Origin: UBA11889 sp002313255
GTDB lineage: Bacteria; Pseudomonadota; Gammaproteobacteria; Pseudomonadales; Azotimanducaceae
Length of the DNA stretch: 64,000 bases
Assembly (NCBI GenBank): GCA_913045265.1
Contig: CAJWQX010000004.1
Coordinates: 1-64,000 of the forward strand
Direction of reading: 5' to 3'
Positions 47,989 through 57,589 of this stretch are shown here, piece by piece; positions within the stretch are counted from its first letter, which is position 1; each line of letters starts with the position of its first letter. The position numbers and the translations under genes are program-made. A model generated the notes under the pieces. That model had not been told where the DNA came from. It was given only the letters and a program-made list of their open reading frames with translations, and did not search any database.

Positions 47989-48013
47989 ACCCACCTTTAA
48001 CCTGATTTTCCCA
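47989..48013 (-). promoter_or_regulatory. MraZ operator (TGGG repeats)
   Basis: Reading the minus strand, TGGGA (48013-48009), a degenerate AGGTT (48003-47999) and TGGGT (47993-47989) are spaced exactly ten bases apart, the arrangement bound by MraZ in E. coli. They lie downstream of the promoter, 46-70 bases before the mraZ ATG. Confidence 0.75.
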
Positions 48014-48034
48014 CTTTTTACCACACAAACCCCG

Positions 48035-48063
48035 ACCCTAGGTTTGGAACTTAACTTTGTCAA
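48035..48063 (-). promoter_or_regulatory. Predicted promoter of the dcw (mra) operon
   Basis: A consensus -35 TTGACA (48063-48058) and a -10-like TAGGGT (48040-48035) are separated by 17 bases. The -10 is weak. Start of transcription would fall near 48028, just ahead of the MraZ boxes. Confidence 0.6.
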
Positions 48064-48245
48064 GGATCAGTAGCACCTAACCCACAGAAAACTAAGGAAA
48101 TTTCGGAATTTTATGGGATTACAAATAGATCACTGGAGTGCGTATATCTATTAGAAATAAATGGTAGAAGTCTTTTCCTCGAAAGCACTTTAACTTGATA
48201 CCTAATTCCAAGCGCGTAAAGGGTTCTTGCATCGTGTTCGGAAAA

Positions 48246-48597
<352 letters not shown>

Positions 48598-48603
48598 AGC
48601 GTA

Positions 48604-49443
48604 CTATCCATTACTCGTTAGGACCAGTGCTCTTTTGTACGCGCGCGCACGCGTCTCGCCCGTTATTTTAGCGGCCAACCTCGCCGCCTGAGTGGGGGCG
48701 AGCTCGGCCAAGAGAATTTGGAGTGTCGAGTCAACATCTGCCCTGGGAACCTTCGTCGTTCCTCCAAGAAGACAAACGATCTCGCCACGAACTTGTTCAT
48801 TCGATGCAATTTCATCTCGAACACCTTCCACGCTTCCGAAGTAGAGACTCTCGTGGATCTTCGTAAGTTCACGCGCTATAAAAATTTGTCGCCGATTAGC
48901 TTCGAGCTTACATAGGGCATCCAAAGTATTCGAAAGTCGCCGCGCAGTTTCAAAGAACAATACTGAGCTGCCATCAACCAACAGTTGCTTTAATCGGTCC
49001 TCACGCGCTCTCGCTCGAGCAGGGATGAATCCCGCGAACCTGAAATCGTGGTTTGGAATAGGCGCGACAGACAAAATCGTCGTAATTGCCGATGGACCCG
49101 GAACAGGGATGACGTGGAGTTTTCGTTTCCACAGCGCGCGCATTAGGTCAAAACCCGGATCACAAATGAGCGGCGTACCTGCGTCGGATACGAGCGCAAC
49201 ATCGCGACCTTCAGCAATTAGATCAAGAACACGAGAAGTCACGTTCTCTTCGTTATGTTCATGCAAGGAGATGAGGTTCGTCGCTTTAATGTTGAAAGCG
49301 CTCAAAAGCTTGCGGCATCGTCTAGTATCCTCACACGCAATGACATCGACATTCTCTAAAACTGATATCGCTCGTTCGCTCATGTCGTGGAGGTTCCCGA
49401 TGGGGGTCGCGACAACATATAAGATTCCATACCGTTCTTTCAT
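48604..49443 (-). CDS. rsmI: 16S rRNA (cytidine(1402)-2'-O)-methyltransferase RsmI
   Basis: A 279-residue tetrapyrrole-methylase-fold enzyme: LYVVATPIGNLHDMSERA at the start, EDTRRCRKLL near 40, ALVSDAGTPLICDPG near 83, and VPGPSAITTILSVA near 115. It adds the 2'-O-methyl to C1402 of 16S rRNA, beside the N4-methyl placed by RsmH. Start at 49443 is used; an ATG at 49476 is possible. Either way its 5' end lies within the start of the divergent lpoA. Confidence 0.95.
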   Translation of the reverse strand: MKERYGILYVVATPIGNLHDMSERAISVLENVDVIACEDTRRCRKLLSAFNIKATNLISLHEHNEENVTSRVLDLIAEGRDVALVSDAGTPLICDPGFDLMRALWKRKLHVIPVPGPSAITTILSVAPIPNHDFRFAGFIPARARAREDRLKQLLVDGSSVLFFETARRLSNTLDALCKLEANRRQIFIARELTKIHESLYFGSVEGVRDEIASNEQVRGEIVCLLGGTTKVPRADVDSTLQILLAELAPTQAARLAAKITGETRARAYKRALVLTSNG

Positions 49444-51265
49444 GGCATTCCCTATTGGCCTAACCGTCTTGGTCATTCTAGGAGTCGCGGGCTGTCAAAT
49501 CACACCGCTGGAAATCATCCAAAAGGATCATCATCCCATTTCGTCGAACCTGGAAATCCAGATTCGACGAGCCGCAATGAACGCAAGTTCGGCAGAAACT
49601 GCGCGACTTTTTTTCTCTGCAGCGAGGCTTTTGTCGACTCACAATGGGACACAACAAACAAAATCTATTATTGCTCGCGTCAAAAATGATCCCTCCCTGT
49701 TTAGCCGCCTCAGTCGATCTGATCGCTTCGAAGTCGAGCTCATCGATCTAGAGTTGAACTACTTAGGCAAAAATCCGCGCTACAAGAACAATCTGGTAAA
49801 ACAATTGGAAGCCCTTACCCCGACTACCCTCGTACAAGAAATCTCCGCGTTGGAGCTCGCAGCGCACATTCGAATCTCAATGGGAGATCATGTCGGTGCC
49901 GTTACAACTTTAGTAAGACTTAGCACTTACCCGGGTGTCGACGAAAAGCAGCTTGCGGAGAGGATCTGGTCTTCAATAAAAAAACTGCCACTAGGATACA
50001 GTGCCACTCTCGCGAGAAATGCTGATACCGAAGACGAGTTCGCTTGGTGGGACCTTGCCACAAAATTTCTTAGTCCATTAACACCTACTCTGCAACAGCG
50101 TGGGTGGGATGTTTGGAGATCGGCAAATCCCACCCATCTCGCGAATAAGCAACCCCCATCGGAAACTTCAATACGACCCGATGAGCCACAAATCATTGCA
50201 CTTCTATTGCCTCAAAGTGGTCCACTAGCCGAAGCCTCGCGGGCTATTCGAGACGGATTCGTCGCGGCTTATTGGTCTACGCAACTTACCGAGGAAATCG
50301 AGGCAAATCGACGGCAGAAAATTCTGGTCTATGACACTTCTGGAAACACGATGGCAGACGTTGTCTCGCGAGCCGAAGCGGACGGCGCACAAATCCTATT
50401 GGGCCCCTTATCCAAATCCAATGTTCAATCAATGAGCACGTTAAAAACAGACGTCCCCACCATCGCTTTGAACCGAGTAAATCCCACCCTCCAACCGAAA
50501 AGAACCAAAGCGCGTAGACCTAATAGACGAATTCCTCAATTGTCCCTCGCAGTTGAGGACGAGGCCGTGGAACTAGCAAAGCGTATCAGTAACGAAGGAT
50601 CAACTCGGATAATTGTTTTTCGAGACCACACTTCGTGGTCGCATAGGGCGTACGCCACTTTTTCCGCCTCAATATCCAATAGCGTAGAGATAGTAAGTTT
50701 AACGACATTGGATGATTTAAAGGGCGTGACAAACGCAGTTGGTCGCGCCTTGGACATTGACGCAAGCCTTATGCGCCATACCAACATCCAAAGATTAGTC
50801 AGAAGAGAAATTGAGTTTGTTCCAAGGCGAAGGAGCGATATACACGCCGTAGTTGGACTAGTCGGGTCTAGGGAATACGCATCGTTGGTTGCCGCTTTAG
50901 ACTTCCATTTCGGATCCGACATACCACTTTTCGTAACTTCTGCCGCTCTGCGGTCAGACGTCCCCATAAAAAAGAAAAACGGAACGCGATTTGTCGCACT
51001 ACCCCTGACACTGTTTTCCTTTCGACTTAGACACGACTTGGAAAACGCATTCCCTGCAGCTAAACAGAATCCTTCTTTCTACGCACTCGGGATCGATGCA
51101 TATCGACTTGCAAATCAGTTTGAACGGCTTATAGCCGGCGTATCTATCCCAGCAATCACTGGGAATCTAAAACTAAGTCGAAACAGTTTGATACAGCGAG
51201 TACCAGCTTGGGGCCAAATAACGAATAATTCACGGATTGCCCGCCCTCTCTCGATCGTTGATTAA
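49400..51265 (+). CDS. lpoA: Penicillin-binding protein activator LpoA
   Basis: A 621-residue outer-membrane lipoprotein. The lipobox GVAGC puts the modified cysteine at residue 32. An N-terminal helical-repeat domain (to about residue 270) is followed by the periplasmic-binding-protein-like LppC domain beginning at IALLLPQSGPLAEASRAIRDGF. It reaches through the wall to activate PBP1A. Start ATG 49400 is chosen because GGAGG lies six bases upstream and it supplies Lys8 and Arg12 for the signal's N-region; ATG 49442 is the alternative. A longer frame to 49025 lies antisense to rsmI and is not credible. Confidence 0.9.
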   Translation: MGVATTYKIPYRSFMAFPIGLTVLVILGVAGCQITPLEIIQKDHHPISSNLEIQIRRAAMNASSAETARLFFSAARLLSTHNGTQQTKSIIARVKNDPSLFSRLSRSDRFEVELIDLELNYLGKNPRYKNNLVKQLEALTPTTLVQEISALELAAHIRISMGDHVGAVTTLVRLSTYPGVDEKQLAERIWSSIKKLPLGYSATLARNADTEDEFAWWDLATKFLSPLTPTLQQRGWDVWRSANPTHLANKQPPSETSIRPDEPQIIALLLPQSGPLAEASRAIRDGFVAAYWSTQLTEEIEANRRQKILVYDTSGNTMADVVSRAEADGAQILLGPLSKSNVQSMSTLKTDVPTIALNRVNPTLQPKRTKARRPNRRIPQLSLAVEDEAVELAKRISNEGSTRIIVFRDHTSWSHRAYATFSASISNSVEIVSLTTLDDLKGVTNAVGRALDIDASLMRHTNIQRLVRREIEFVPRRRSDIHAVVGLVGSREYASLVAALDFHFGSDIPLFVTSAALRSDVPIKKKNGTRFVALPLTLFSFRLRHDLENAFPAAKQNPSFYALGIDAYRLANQFERLIAGVSIPAITGNLKLSRNSLIQRVPAWGQITNNSRIARPLSIVD

Positions 51266-51271
51266 CAGAGT

Positions 51272-51289
51272 GACCACCTATGGTCTTTT
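51272..51289 (+). terminator. Possible weak terminator after lpoA
   Basis: A five-pair stem, GACCA with TGGTC around a four-base loop, is followed by TTTT. It begins seven bases after the lpoA stop. The stem is short, so the call is tentative. Confidence 0.35.
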
Positions 51290-51424
51290 CTCTGAATTGG
51301 AAACTGTTCTAAGTGCACGGCTGTCGAAAATAGAACACTTCCCACATGTCTTGGATCGGCTAAAAATACCCGTTTTTATCAACCGAACTTATAATCGGTC
51401 AACAAACATTTAACGAGGCTTCAC

Positions 51425-51973
51425 ATGTCTGTTAAGTCCAACGTGACTAGCTTACTTTTGATTTTGATGTTCCTCAGCTCGTGCAACTCTTTTAAAGGCG
51501 TCCCAACCACCCGCAGTCCAGGAAGAATAATTGACGATGGATTTATCCAACGAATCGCACATCGCCAAATCAGAAGACTCGAACCAAGAATTAATGCCGG
51601 CAATATCTCAGTTCATTCCTTTAATCGTTCAGTTCTCTTGACTGGTCAGGTCGAAAACTCAGCGCTGGCTACACTAGTTGAGTCGGCCGTTTTCAAAATC
51701 CGCATCGTAGAGCATATTCACAATGAAATTACGGTAAGCGGCCCGACAAGCATCACCGTTCGCGCTGGCGACGCGCTAGTCAACACGAAGGTGCGGTCAA
51801 AATTGTTGATAACACAAAATGTGAACTTAAACCGATTTAAAGTAGTCACCGAAAACGGAGTAGTTTTCTTAATGGGTTTAGTTCCTCAAGATGAAGCAAA
51901 CCGCGCCGTCGAGGCGGTACGAACGGTCTTTGGTGTTCAGAAGGTGGTCAAGATTTTCGAGTACGTAGATTGA
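51425..51973 (+). CDS. dolP: Outer-membrane lipoprotein DolP (two BON domains)
   Basis: A 182-residue lipoprotein: signal peptide with lipobox LSSC (Cys20), then two BON domains, about residues 42-105 (ISVHSFNRSVLLTGQVENSALATLVESAV) and 115-182 (VRSKLLI, FKVVTENGVVFLMGLVPQDEANRAVEAVR). DolP (formerly YraP) sits at the division site in the outer membrane and supports lipid asymmetry and amidase activation. It is downstream of lpoA as in E. coli, but yraN and diaA, usually between them, are absent; the gap is 159 bases. Confidence 0.93.
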   Translation: MSVKSNVTSLLLILMFLSSCNSFKGVPTTRSPGRIIDDGFIQRIAHRQIRRLEPRINAGNISVHSFNRSVLLTGQVENSALATLVESAVFKIRIVEHIHNEITVSGPTSITVRAGDALVNTKVRSKLLITQNVNLNRFKVVTENGVVFLMGLVPQDEANRAVEAVRTVFGVQKVVKIFEYVD

Positions 51974-52091
51974 ATCAGCACGATGCTTTGTATACATCGG
52001 TTTCGTCTAAATGATATGTGAGCTAAAGCCGTAAACCGAAATGTCGCATTGTCCGACTGCACGACATCGCACTTTCATATTTACCCGCCTC

Positions 52092-52724
52092 TTATTCGCG
52101 CATATCCACTTCGGCTTCTGTAAGGCTCTCTTGAAACGTGTCACGTTCGAACATATTGTTCATATATCGTTGCATTGGCTTAAGTTGACGAGCTGACATC
52201 TTCAAGTCCAATGCATTCAGACGCCAGAGAATAGGCGCCACAAAACAATCCACCAGAGTGAAGTCTTCGTTCATAAAGAAGGGACGATCAGCAAATACAG
52301 GTGCTATGGCCGCAAGACTTTCTCGTAGTTCTTTTCTAGCCTTATCCATAGCAGTCTCTCTTCCTCTGCCCGCCAATAACACATCGACTCTCTTACTCCA
52401 ATCAAGTTCGATGCGGTGCATCAATAAACGACACTGAGCCCGTGCGACAGGGTATACGGGCAGCAAGGGTGGATGTGGAAACCGCTCGTCCAAGTACTCC
52501 ATTATTACCGTGCTTTTGTATAAAACTAGTTCTCGATCTAAAAGAGTCGGAAGCGTTCCATAGGGGTTGATTTCCGAAAGATCTTCGGGCCTCTGTGTTG
52601 GGTCGACATCTACGACGTCAACGGCTACCCCTTTTTCACACAAAACCATCCGTACGCGGTGACTGTAATGATCTCGCGGGTCAGAGAAAAGCGTCATTGA
52701 CGCCCGTTTTGTGGCGAAGCTCAT
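52092..52724 (-). CDS. sspA: Stringent starvation protein A
   Basis: A 210-residue GST-fold protein lacking a catalytic residue at the usual site: MTLFSDPRDHYSHRVRMVLCEKG near the start, NPYGTLPTLLDRELVLY near 53, and YLDERFPHPPLLPVYPVARA near 77. SspA binds RNA polymerase and alters transcription in stationary phase. It follows rpsI on the same strand, as in many gammaproteobacteria. Its usual partner gene sspB does not follow. Confidence 0.93.
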   Translation of the reverse strand: MSFATKRASMTLFSDPRDHYSHRVRMVLCEKGVAVDVVDVDPTQRPEDLSEINPYGTLPTLLDRELVLYKSTVIMEYLDERFPHPPLLPVYPVARAQCRLLMHRIELDWSKRVDVLLAGRGRETAMDKARKELRESLAAIAPVFADRPFFMNEDFTLVDCFVAPILWRLNALDLKMSARQLKPMQRYMNNMFERDTFQESLTEAEVDMRE

Positions 52725-52809
52725 ATTATCTCCGATCCTGAACGCTGCCGTGTTTCAGCACGAACAATGCTTAAATGGAAGCCTCACGCTAACAGCGAAG
52801 GCCCGATCC

Positions 52810-53199
52810 CTAGCGCTTCGAATATTGCGGTCGCTTTCGTGCCTTTCGAAGCCCAACTTTCTTTCGTTCTACTTCTCGAGCATCACGAGTTAGTAACCCC
52901 GCCTGTCGAAGCGGTAGTCGTAATTTTTCATCGTGCTCCACCAAAGCTCTAGCTATACCTAGCCGAATAGCTCCAGCTTGCCCTGAACCGCCGCCGCCCT
53001 CGACCGTTATACGCAAGTCGAATTGATCGACCGCACCCGCAACCTCTAAAGGTTGTCGGACAATCATGCGAGCGGTTTCACGTCCAAAATATTCATCGAG
53101 CGTTCGATTATTCACTAAAACTCGACCGGTTCCGCTCTGTAGAAACACTCTCGCGGCAGAACTTTTTCGACGCCCGGTCCCGTACTTCGAATCACCCAT
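52810..53199 (-). CDS. rpsI: 30S ribosomal protein S9
   Basis: A 129-residue S9: GTGRRKSSAARVFL near the start, the GGGGSGQAGAIRLGIARAL block near 70, and the basic end KKVGLRKARKRPQYSKR, which reaches the P site. It lies three bases after rplM, the universal pair. Confidence 0.98.
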   Translation of the reverse strand: MGDSKYGTGRRKSSAARVFLQSGTGRVLVNNRTLDEYFGRETARMIVRQPLEVAGAVDQFDLRITVEGGGGSGQAGAIRLGIARALVEHDEKLRLPLRQAGLLTRDAREVERKKVGLRKARKRPQYSKR

Positions 53200-53202
53200 T
53201 GT

Positions 53203-53634
53203 TTAACTTATCACCATCGTTTTCGGCTGCTGCGCTCCATGTGGATGCGTATCGCCGGAATACACTTTTAATTTACGGAAAACCGCGCGACCCAAGGGAT
53301 TCCTGGGTAGCATTCCCCTCACTGCCTTCTCTAATAGCTCTTCAGGCTTGGCCTCACGCAACCTCTTAAGAGATGTGCTTTTTATTCCCCCTGGATATCC
53401 ACTATGCCTGTAATAAATTTTCTTTGTTTCCTTGTTTCCACTAACAAAGACCTTTTCGGCATTCACCACGATAATGTAGTCACCAGTGTCCACATGTGGC
53501 GTGTACTCCGCCTTGTGCTTGCCTCGGAGACGACGTGCAATTTCGGTTGCCAGACGCCCAAGCGTCTGATCCGTGGCGTCAACCACATACCAGTCATGCG
53601 CGACATCTTGTTGACGCACACTCACTGTCTTCAT
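53203..53634 (-). CDS. rplM: 50S ribosomal protein L13
   Basis: A 143-residue L13: WYVVDATDQTLGRLATEIARRLRGK near residue 16, YTPHVDTGDYIIVVNAEKV near 40, and AVRGMLPRNPLGRAVFRKLKVYSG near 106. An early 50S assembly protein. First gene of the rplM-rpsI operon; its leader is the 66-base gap next to convergentless neighbour zapE, which reads in the same direction from 54825. Confidence 0.98.
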   Translation of the reverse strand: MKTVSVRQQDVAHDWYVVDATDQTLGRLATEIARRLRGKHKAEYTPHVDTGDYIIVVNAEKVFVSGNKETKKIYYRHSGYPGGIKSTSLKRLREAKPEELLEKAVRGMLPRNPLGRAVFRKLKVYSGDTHPHGAQQPKTMVIS

Positions 53635-53718
53635 TTCGGGACCTGGAGAAAAAGGCAGCGCGAATTTTAGTTCACGCCCTAGTAGTTTACAACTCTAACC
53701 ATGCCCTATCAGCCGGTG

Positions 53719-54825
53719 CTACGGACGATGCGGTCGCGATAGATAGGCGTTCGATCGCATCTCGATAATGCGACTTTGAGTACGTTCGAATTCGCGCAAT
53801 AGCTTCGAACCGACGTATAACGTTTCAACCTCCACGGAAGCGTTAAATAGAACCTTCACTCCGCGATCATAGAATTCGTCAATCAAACTTATGAAGCGCC
53901 GCGCCTGGCCTTCACATTCCCCGTCGAGCTGATGAATCCCCCAAATGACAACCGTATGGAAAAGCCGCGCGATCTCGATGTAGTCATTCGCGCTGCGTGG
54001 CGCGTCACATAGGGTTGAAAACTCAAACCCAACCGCCCCTTCTGCTCTATAACGAACAGCAATATCACGACCATTGACCGTTACGTGCCCGCCAATCCTA
54101 AATGTTCCTCCCGTTAAAGTCGCAAACTCGACCTCAGAGAACAGATCGTCAGTGCGCCCAACTCGATAGACCGAGTGCTTCCGAAGGAAATTCAGCCGGT
54201 AGTCAGTCCCCGACTCAAGTTTTTCTACGCGCATGTGACGATCAATAAGCGCAATTACGGGTAAAAATTGATTTCGCTGTAGGCCATTTTGATACAGATT
54301 ACCTGGCGCAACGTTGGAAGTAGCTATGAGCGTAACGCCCTTCGCGAAAAGAGCGTCCAATAAACCCCCGAGTATCATTGCGTCGCCAATATCCGAAACA
54401 AAAAACTCGTCGAAGCAAATTATCTGGGCGGACCTAGCAAATCGGGAGGCGACCGCATTGATGGGATCCACAGTACCCTCCAACAAAGCCAATTCTTCGT
54501 GAATCCGGCGCATAAAGTGGTGGAAATGCAGTCGTTCGGATATGCCCGGCTGCAGTGATTCGTGAAACAAATCCATTAAATAGGTCTTGCCACGGCCCAC
54601 CCCACCCCAGAGGTAAAGGCCTCTAATAGGATCCCGCACGTTGAACCCTAAACCATGCTTGACGCGTGATAATAGCGAAGGTGACGAATAACGAAGCATA
54701 ATGTTGTGGTGGAGGTCTGTGAAAATTTCGACAATTCTCCGCTGTCGAACGTCGTCAACATAACCGGCCTCAATATTCCGCTCGTATCGCGCGTCCGGAC
54801 GGATTATTTCTAGTTTGCGTGACAC
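53719..54825 (-). CDS. zapE: Cell division AFG1-family ATPase ZapE
   Basis: A 368-residue AFG1-like ATPase: Walker A GGVGRGKT at residues 74-81, a CFDEFFVSDIGDAM Walker B near 138, the sensor block TLIATSNVAPGNLYQNGLQR near 164, and QLDGECEGQARRFISLIDEFYDRGVKV in the C-terminal third. In E. coli ZapE destabilises FtsZ polymers at late division. It lies upstream of rplM on the same strand. Confidence 0.94.
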   Translation of the reverse strand: MSRKLEIIRPDARYERNIEAGYVDDVRQRRIVEIFTDLHHNIMLRYSSPSLLSRVKHGLGFNVRDPIRGLYLWGGVGRGKTYLMDLFHESLQPGISERLHFHHFMRRIHEELALLEGTVDPINAVASRFARSAQIICFDEFFVSDIGDAMILGGLLDALFAKGVTLIATSNVAPGNLYQNGLQRNQFLPVIALIDRHMRVEKLESGTDYRLNFLRKHSVYRVGRTDDLFSEVEFATLTGGTFRIGGHVTVNGRDIAVRYRAEGAVGFEFSTLCDAPRSANDYIEIARLFHTVVIWGIHQLDGECEGQARRFISLIDEFYDRGVKVLFNASVEVETLYVGSKLLREFERTQSRIIEMRSNAYLSRPHRP

Positions 54826-54977
54826 CGCATCCCTAGTTAATCGTCCACGTTACAAAAAAGAATCGGGGTGCGAAACTGGACAGTTGTTTTTTTGCGGCTT
54901 CACGCCGACCGAACCAAACAAGTGCCTGTCGTGACAATAACCATGAAACTTGCGGCAACGAATTGTTCAGCATTAGT

Positions 54978-56282
54978 TCACGGATCTTCGACGCGAGCTC
55001 GAGCCGCCGCTGAGTGGGCGGTAAGACCCTCCGTATCGGCAAGTATCGCTGCAATTCGACCTATTTTCTTAGCACCCTCAGGTGAACATCGGATAATCGA
55101 ACTACGTTTCTGGAATTCACGAACGCTGAGTCCGGAAGCGTAGCGCGCCGAACCGAAAGTAGGCAGTACATGACTCGGTCCGGCCGAATAATCGCCGAGT
55201 ACTTCTGCGCTATACCCACCCATAAATATTGCACCTGCGTGCTGAACTAGCGGTAACAATGCGTCGGGTTCGGAAACGGCAAGCTGTAAGTGTTCCGGCG
55301 CAAAACGATTAACAAGCGAAATCGCGTCTTCAAGATCACGGCACTTTATAAATGCGCCACGATCCGCAAAGGATCTTTCTATTATTTCGCTTCGTTCGAG
55401 ACCAGGCATTAACTTTTCGATCTCACGAAACACTGCTTCGAGATACGCTCGGTACGGGGAAATCAGAATTGCCTGGGCAGTACGATCGTGCTCTGCTTGG
55501 GCGCACAAATCCAGGGCCGTCCATCGAGCGGAAACGGACCCGTCCGCAACTATCAGAATTTCAGTTGGACCGGCGATAGCGTCAATGCCTACAGGTCCAA
55601 AGACCAATCGTTTAGCTGCCGTAACGAATGCCCCTCCCGGTCCGACAATCTTATCTACGGACTTTACCGTCTCTGTCCCATACGCGAGCGCAGCTATCGC
55701 CTGCGCACCACCAATAGTGTATATCCGATCGACTTCCGCCACGTGCATTGCCGCGAGCACGTGACGATTGCATTCACCCATGGGCGCTGGCACTACGGCA
55801 GTGATCTCGCGCACCCCAGCGATACGCGCGGGAATCACTGTCATAAGTACTGAAGACGGATAAGCGGCCTGACCGCCCGGTACGTATACACCTACACGTT
55901 GTATTGCGGTTACTCGGTACCCAAGAAAATTGCCATGTTCGTCCTCAGTCTCAAAAGATTCGTCAATTTCCGCCTCGTGAAACGACTTAATGCGTGCCGC
56001 TGCCTCGTCAAGGGCTTTTCTATCGGAGTTGACAAGTCGTTCGTATGCTTCACTGCATTGAGCTGGAGAGACCGTCAACCGCTCCATCGACGAGACTTCA
56101 AAACGATCATATTCTGCGGTCAACGCTATGAGGGCACTGTCACCCTCTGCCCTGACTCTTTCGATGGCGGTTTTAGCCGTGATCTCGACTGTCGCGTCTT
56201 CTCGGGCCTCCCACTCGAGAAGATTTCCCATGCGATTCTCGAAATCAGCTTCGTCGGTATCGATTCTTACTATGTTGACCAA
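54978..56282 (-). CDS. hisD: Histidinol dehydrogenase
   Basis: A 434-residue zinc dehydrogenase with IQRVGVYVPGGQAAYPSSVLM near residue 130, GPGGAFVTAAKRLVFG near 221, the ligand-bearing QAEHDRTAQAILIS near 270, APEHLQL near 335 and LGDYSAGPSHVLPT near 373. It catalyses the last two steps of histidine synthesis. The frame begins at TTG with AAGG seven bases upstream, 15 bases after murA. In Pseudomonas-type order hisG lies between murA and hisD and hisC follows; neither is here. Confidence 0.96.
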   Translation of the reverse strand: MVNIVRIDTDEADFENRMGNLLEWEAREDATVEITAKTAIERVRAEGDSALIALTAEYDRFEVSSMERLTVSPAQCSEAYERLVNSDRKALDEAAARIKSFHEAEIDESFETEDEHGNFLGYRVTAIQRVGVYVPGGQAAYPSSVLMTVIPARIAGVREITAVVPAPMGECNRHVLAAMHVAEVDRIYTIGGAQAIAALAYGTETVKSVDKIVGPGGAFVTAAKRLVFGPVGIDAIAGPTEILIVADGSVSARWTALDLCAQAEHDRTAQAILISPYRAYLEAVFREIEKLMPGLERSEIIERSFADRGAFIKCRDLEDAISLVNRFAPEHLQLAVSEPDALLPLVQHAGAIFMGGYSAEVLGDYSAGPSHVLPTFGSARYASGLSVREFQKRSSIIRCSPEGAKKIGRIAAILADTEGLTAHSAAARARVEDP

Positions 56283-56297
56283 GAATTTACCTTGACT

Positions 56298-57566
56298 TCA
56301 ACGCGACGAAAGACGCTGTACGTCGGCCCCGATTGACTGCAATTTTTCCTCAATACACTCGTACCCCCTGTCAATGTGGTAAATCCTGTCCACTATGGTC
56401 TCACCGTCCGCGACCAGGCCTCCAATAACTAAGCTGAATGATGCTCGCAAATCAGTCGCCATCACGGGAGCGCCCCGTAGTCCCGTTACCCCCTTTACGA
56501 CGGCTGTGGTTTTACCATCGAACGATATGTCTGCGCCTAACCTAACCAATTCATGAACATGCATGAATCGATTTTCAAATATTGTCTCGGTTATACGACT
56601 GGTACCCTTACTAATAGCATTAAGGGCAACGTACTGCGCTTGCATGTCTGTCGGAAATCCTGGATAGGGCTCCGTACAGATATCGACAGCAGTCAGATCG
56701 TGAGCCCCCGCATCTACTCTTATCCAATCATCACCCATCGTAATCGAAACGCCACTTTCTTGAAGTTTCTTAGTAACAGCTGCGATGTGTCCAGGGCACG
56801 TATTCCGAATCAAGAGATGCCCTTGAGTAGCTGCTGCAGCAATCAAATACGTCCCTGTTTCTACTCGATCAGGCATTATTCGGAATTCTCCTCCTTGGAG
56901 AGAACTTACTCCTTCTATCATTAGAGTATCTGTACCGGCTCCTTCGATTCGCGCACCCATCGCCACTAAACATGCCGCGAGTTCTGTCACCTCTGGTTCA
57001 CAGGCAGCGTTGTGGATAGTGGTTTCACCACGCGCAAGCGTTGCCGCCATCATCAAATTTTGGGTGCCTCCAACCGTTTTTATGTCCATGTCTATTTTTG
57101 TTCCGGTCAACCCTTTCTTTGCGTCTGCAACGATATAACCCTCTTCAACTTGGATGTCAGCGCCCAGCGCCGACAACCCCTTGAGGTGCTGGTCAACGGG
57201 TCTGGGGCCAATCGCGCAACCTCCTGGTAGCGATACTTCGGCGTGACCGTGGATTGCCAGCAATGGTCCCAGAACGAGGAACGAAGCCCGCATCGTCTTC
57301 ACAAGATCGTACGGCGCCCTGAGATTCACGATATCCCGAGTGCGAATTTCTATCGTCCTATTTTCTTCAACTGTGACATCGAGGCCTATGGTTCCAAGGA
57401 GTTCGATCATGGTCGTCACATCATTGAGGTGGGGGACATTCGTTATTCGAAGCGATTCTTCCGACAAAATTGATGCTGCTAGAATCGGCAGGGCAGAATT
57501 CTTTGAACCCGAAATAGTGACCGTGCCCCTCAAGGGATTTCCACCCCTTATCAGCAACTTATCCAC
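56298..57566 (-). CDS. murA: UDP-N-acetylglucosamine 1-carboxyvinyltransferase MurA
   Basis: A 422-residue EPSP-synthase-fold enzyme. The loop Cys117 (LPGGCAIGPRP) is the usual target of fosfomycin, so no natural Cys-to-Asp resistance change is present. ISGSKNSALPILAAS near the start and PYPGFPTDMQAQ near 300 are typical. It commits UDP-GlcNAc to peptidoglycan. It follows ibaG by 23 bases. Confidence 0.97.
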   Translation of the reverse strand: MDKLLIRGGNPLRGTVTISGSKNSALPILAASILSEESLRITNVPHLNDVTTMIELLGTIGLDVTVEENRTIEIRTRDIVNLRAPYDLVKTMRASFLVLGPLLAIHGHAEVSLPGGCAIGPRPVDQHLKGLSALGADIQVEEGYIVADAKKGLTGTKIDMDIKTVGGTQNLMMAATLARGETTIHNAACEPEVTELAACLVAMGARIEGAGTDTLMIEGVSSLQGGEFRIMPDRVETGTYLIAAAATQGHLLIRNTCPGHIAAVTKKLQESGVSITMGDDWIRVDAGAHDLTAVDICTEPYPGFPTDMQAQYVALNAISKGTSRITETIFENRFMHVHELVRLGADISFDGKTTAVVKGVTGLRGAPVMATDLRASFSLVIGGLVADGETIVDRIYHIDRGYECIEEKLQSIGADVQRLSSR

Positions 57567-57589
57567 TAAATTCTCTTGAAAACGATTGG

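Larger units (their letters stand above)
47944..48245. other. Upstream region of the division cluster (between rnpB and mraZ)
   Basis: These 302 bases hold the predicted mra promoter and the MraZ boxes. The half nearest rnpB (48064-48245) is AT-rich, with no gene or hairpin-plus-T terminator that I can support. Confidence 0.5.

Noticed and set aside
49025..49399. Upstream extension of lpoA to 49025
   Set aside because: The added 125 residues lie antisense to conserved rsmI and precede a signal peptide, which must be at the N-terminus.
54880..54920. Terminator at a T run plus CGGC/GCCG hairpin between zapE and hisD
   Set aside because: The T run lies on the wrong side of the stem for either strand.
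54833..55054. 73-residue frame at the 3' end of hisD
   Set aside because: Most of it overlaps hisD in another frame and it has no ribosome site or family features; the hisD-zapE gap of 152 bases looks empty.
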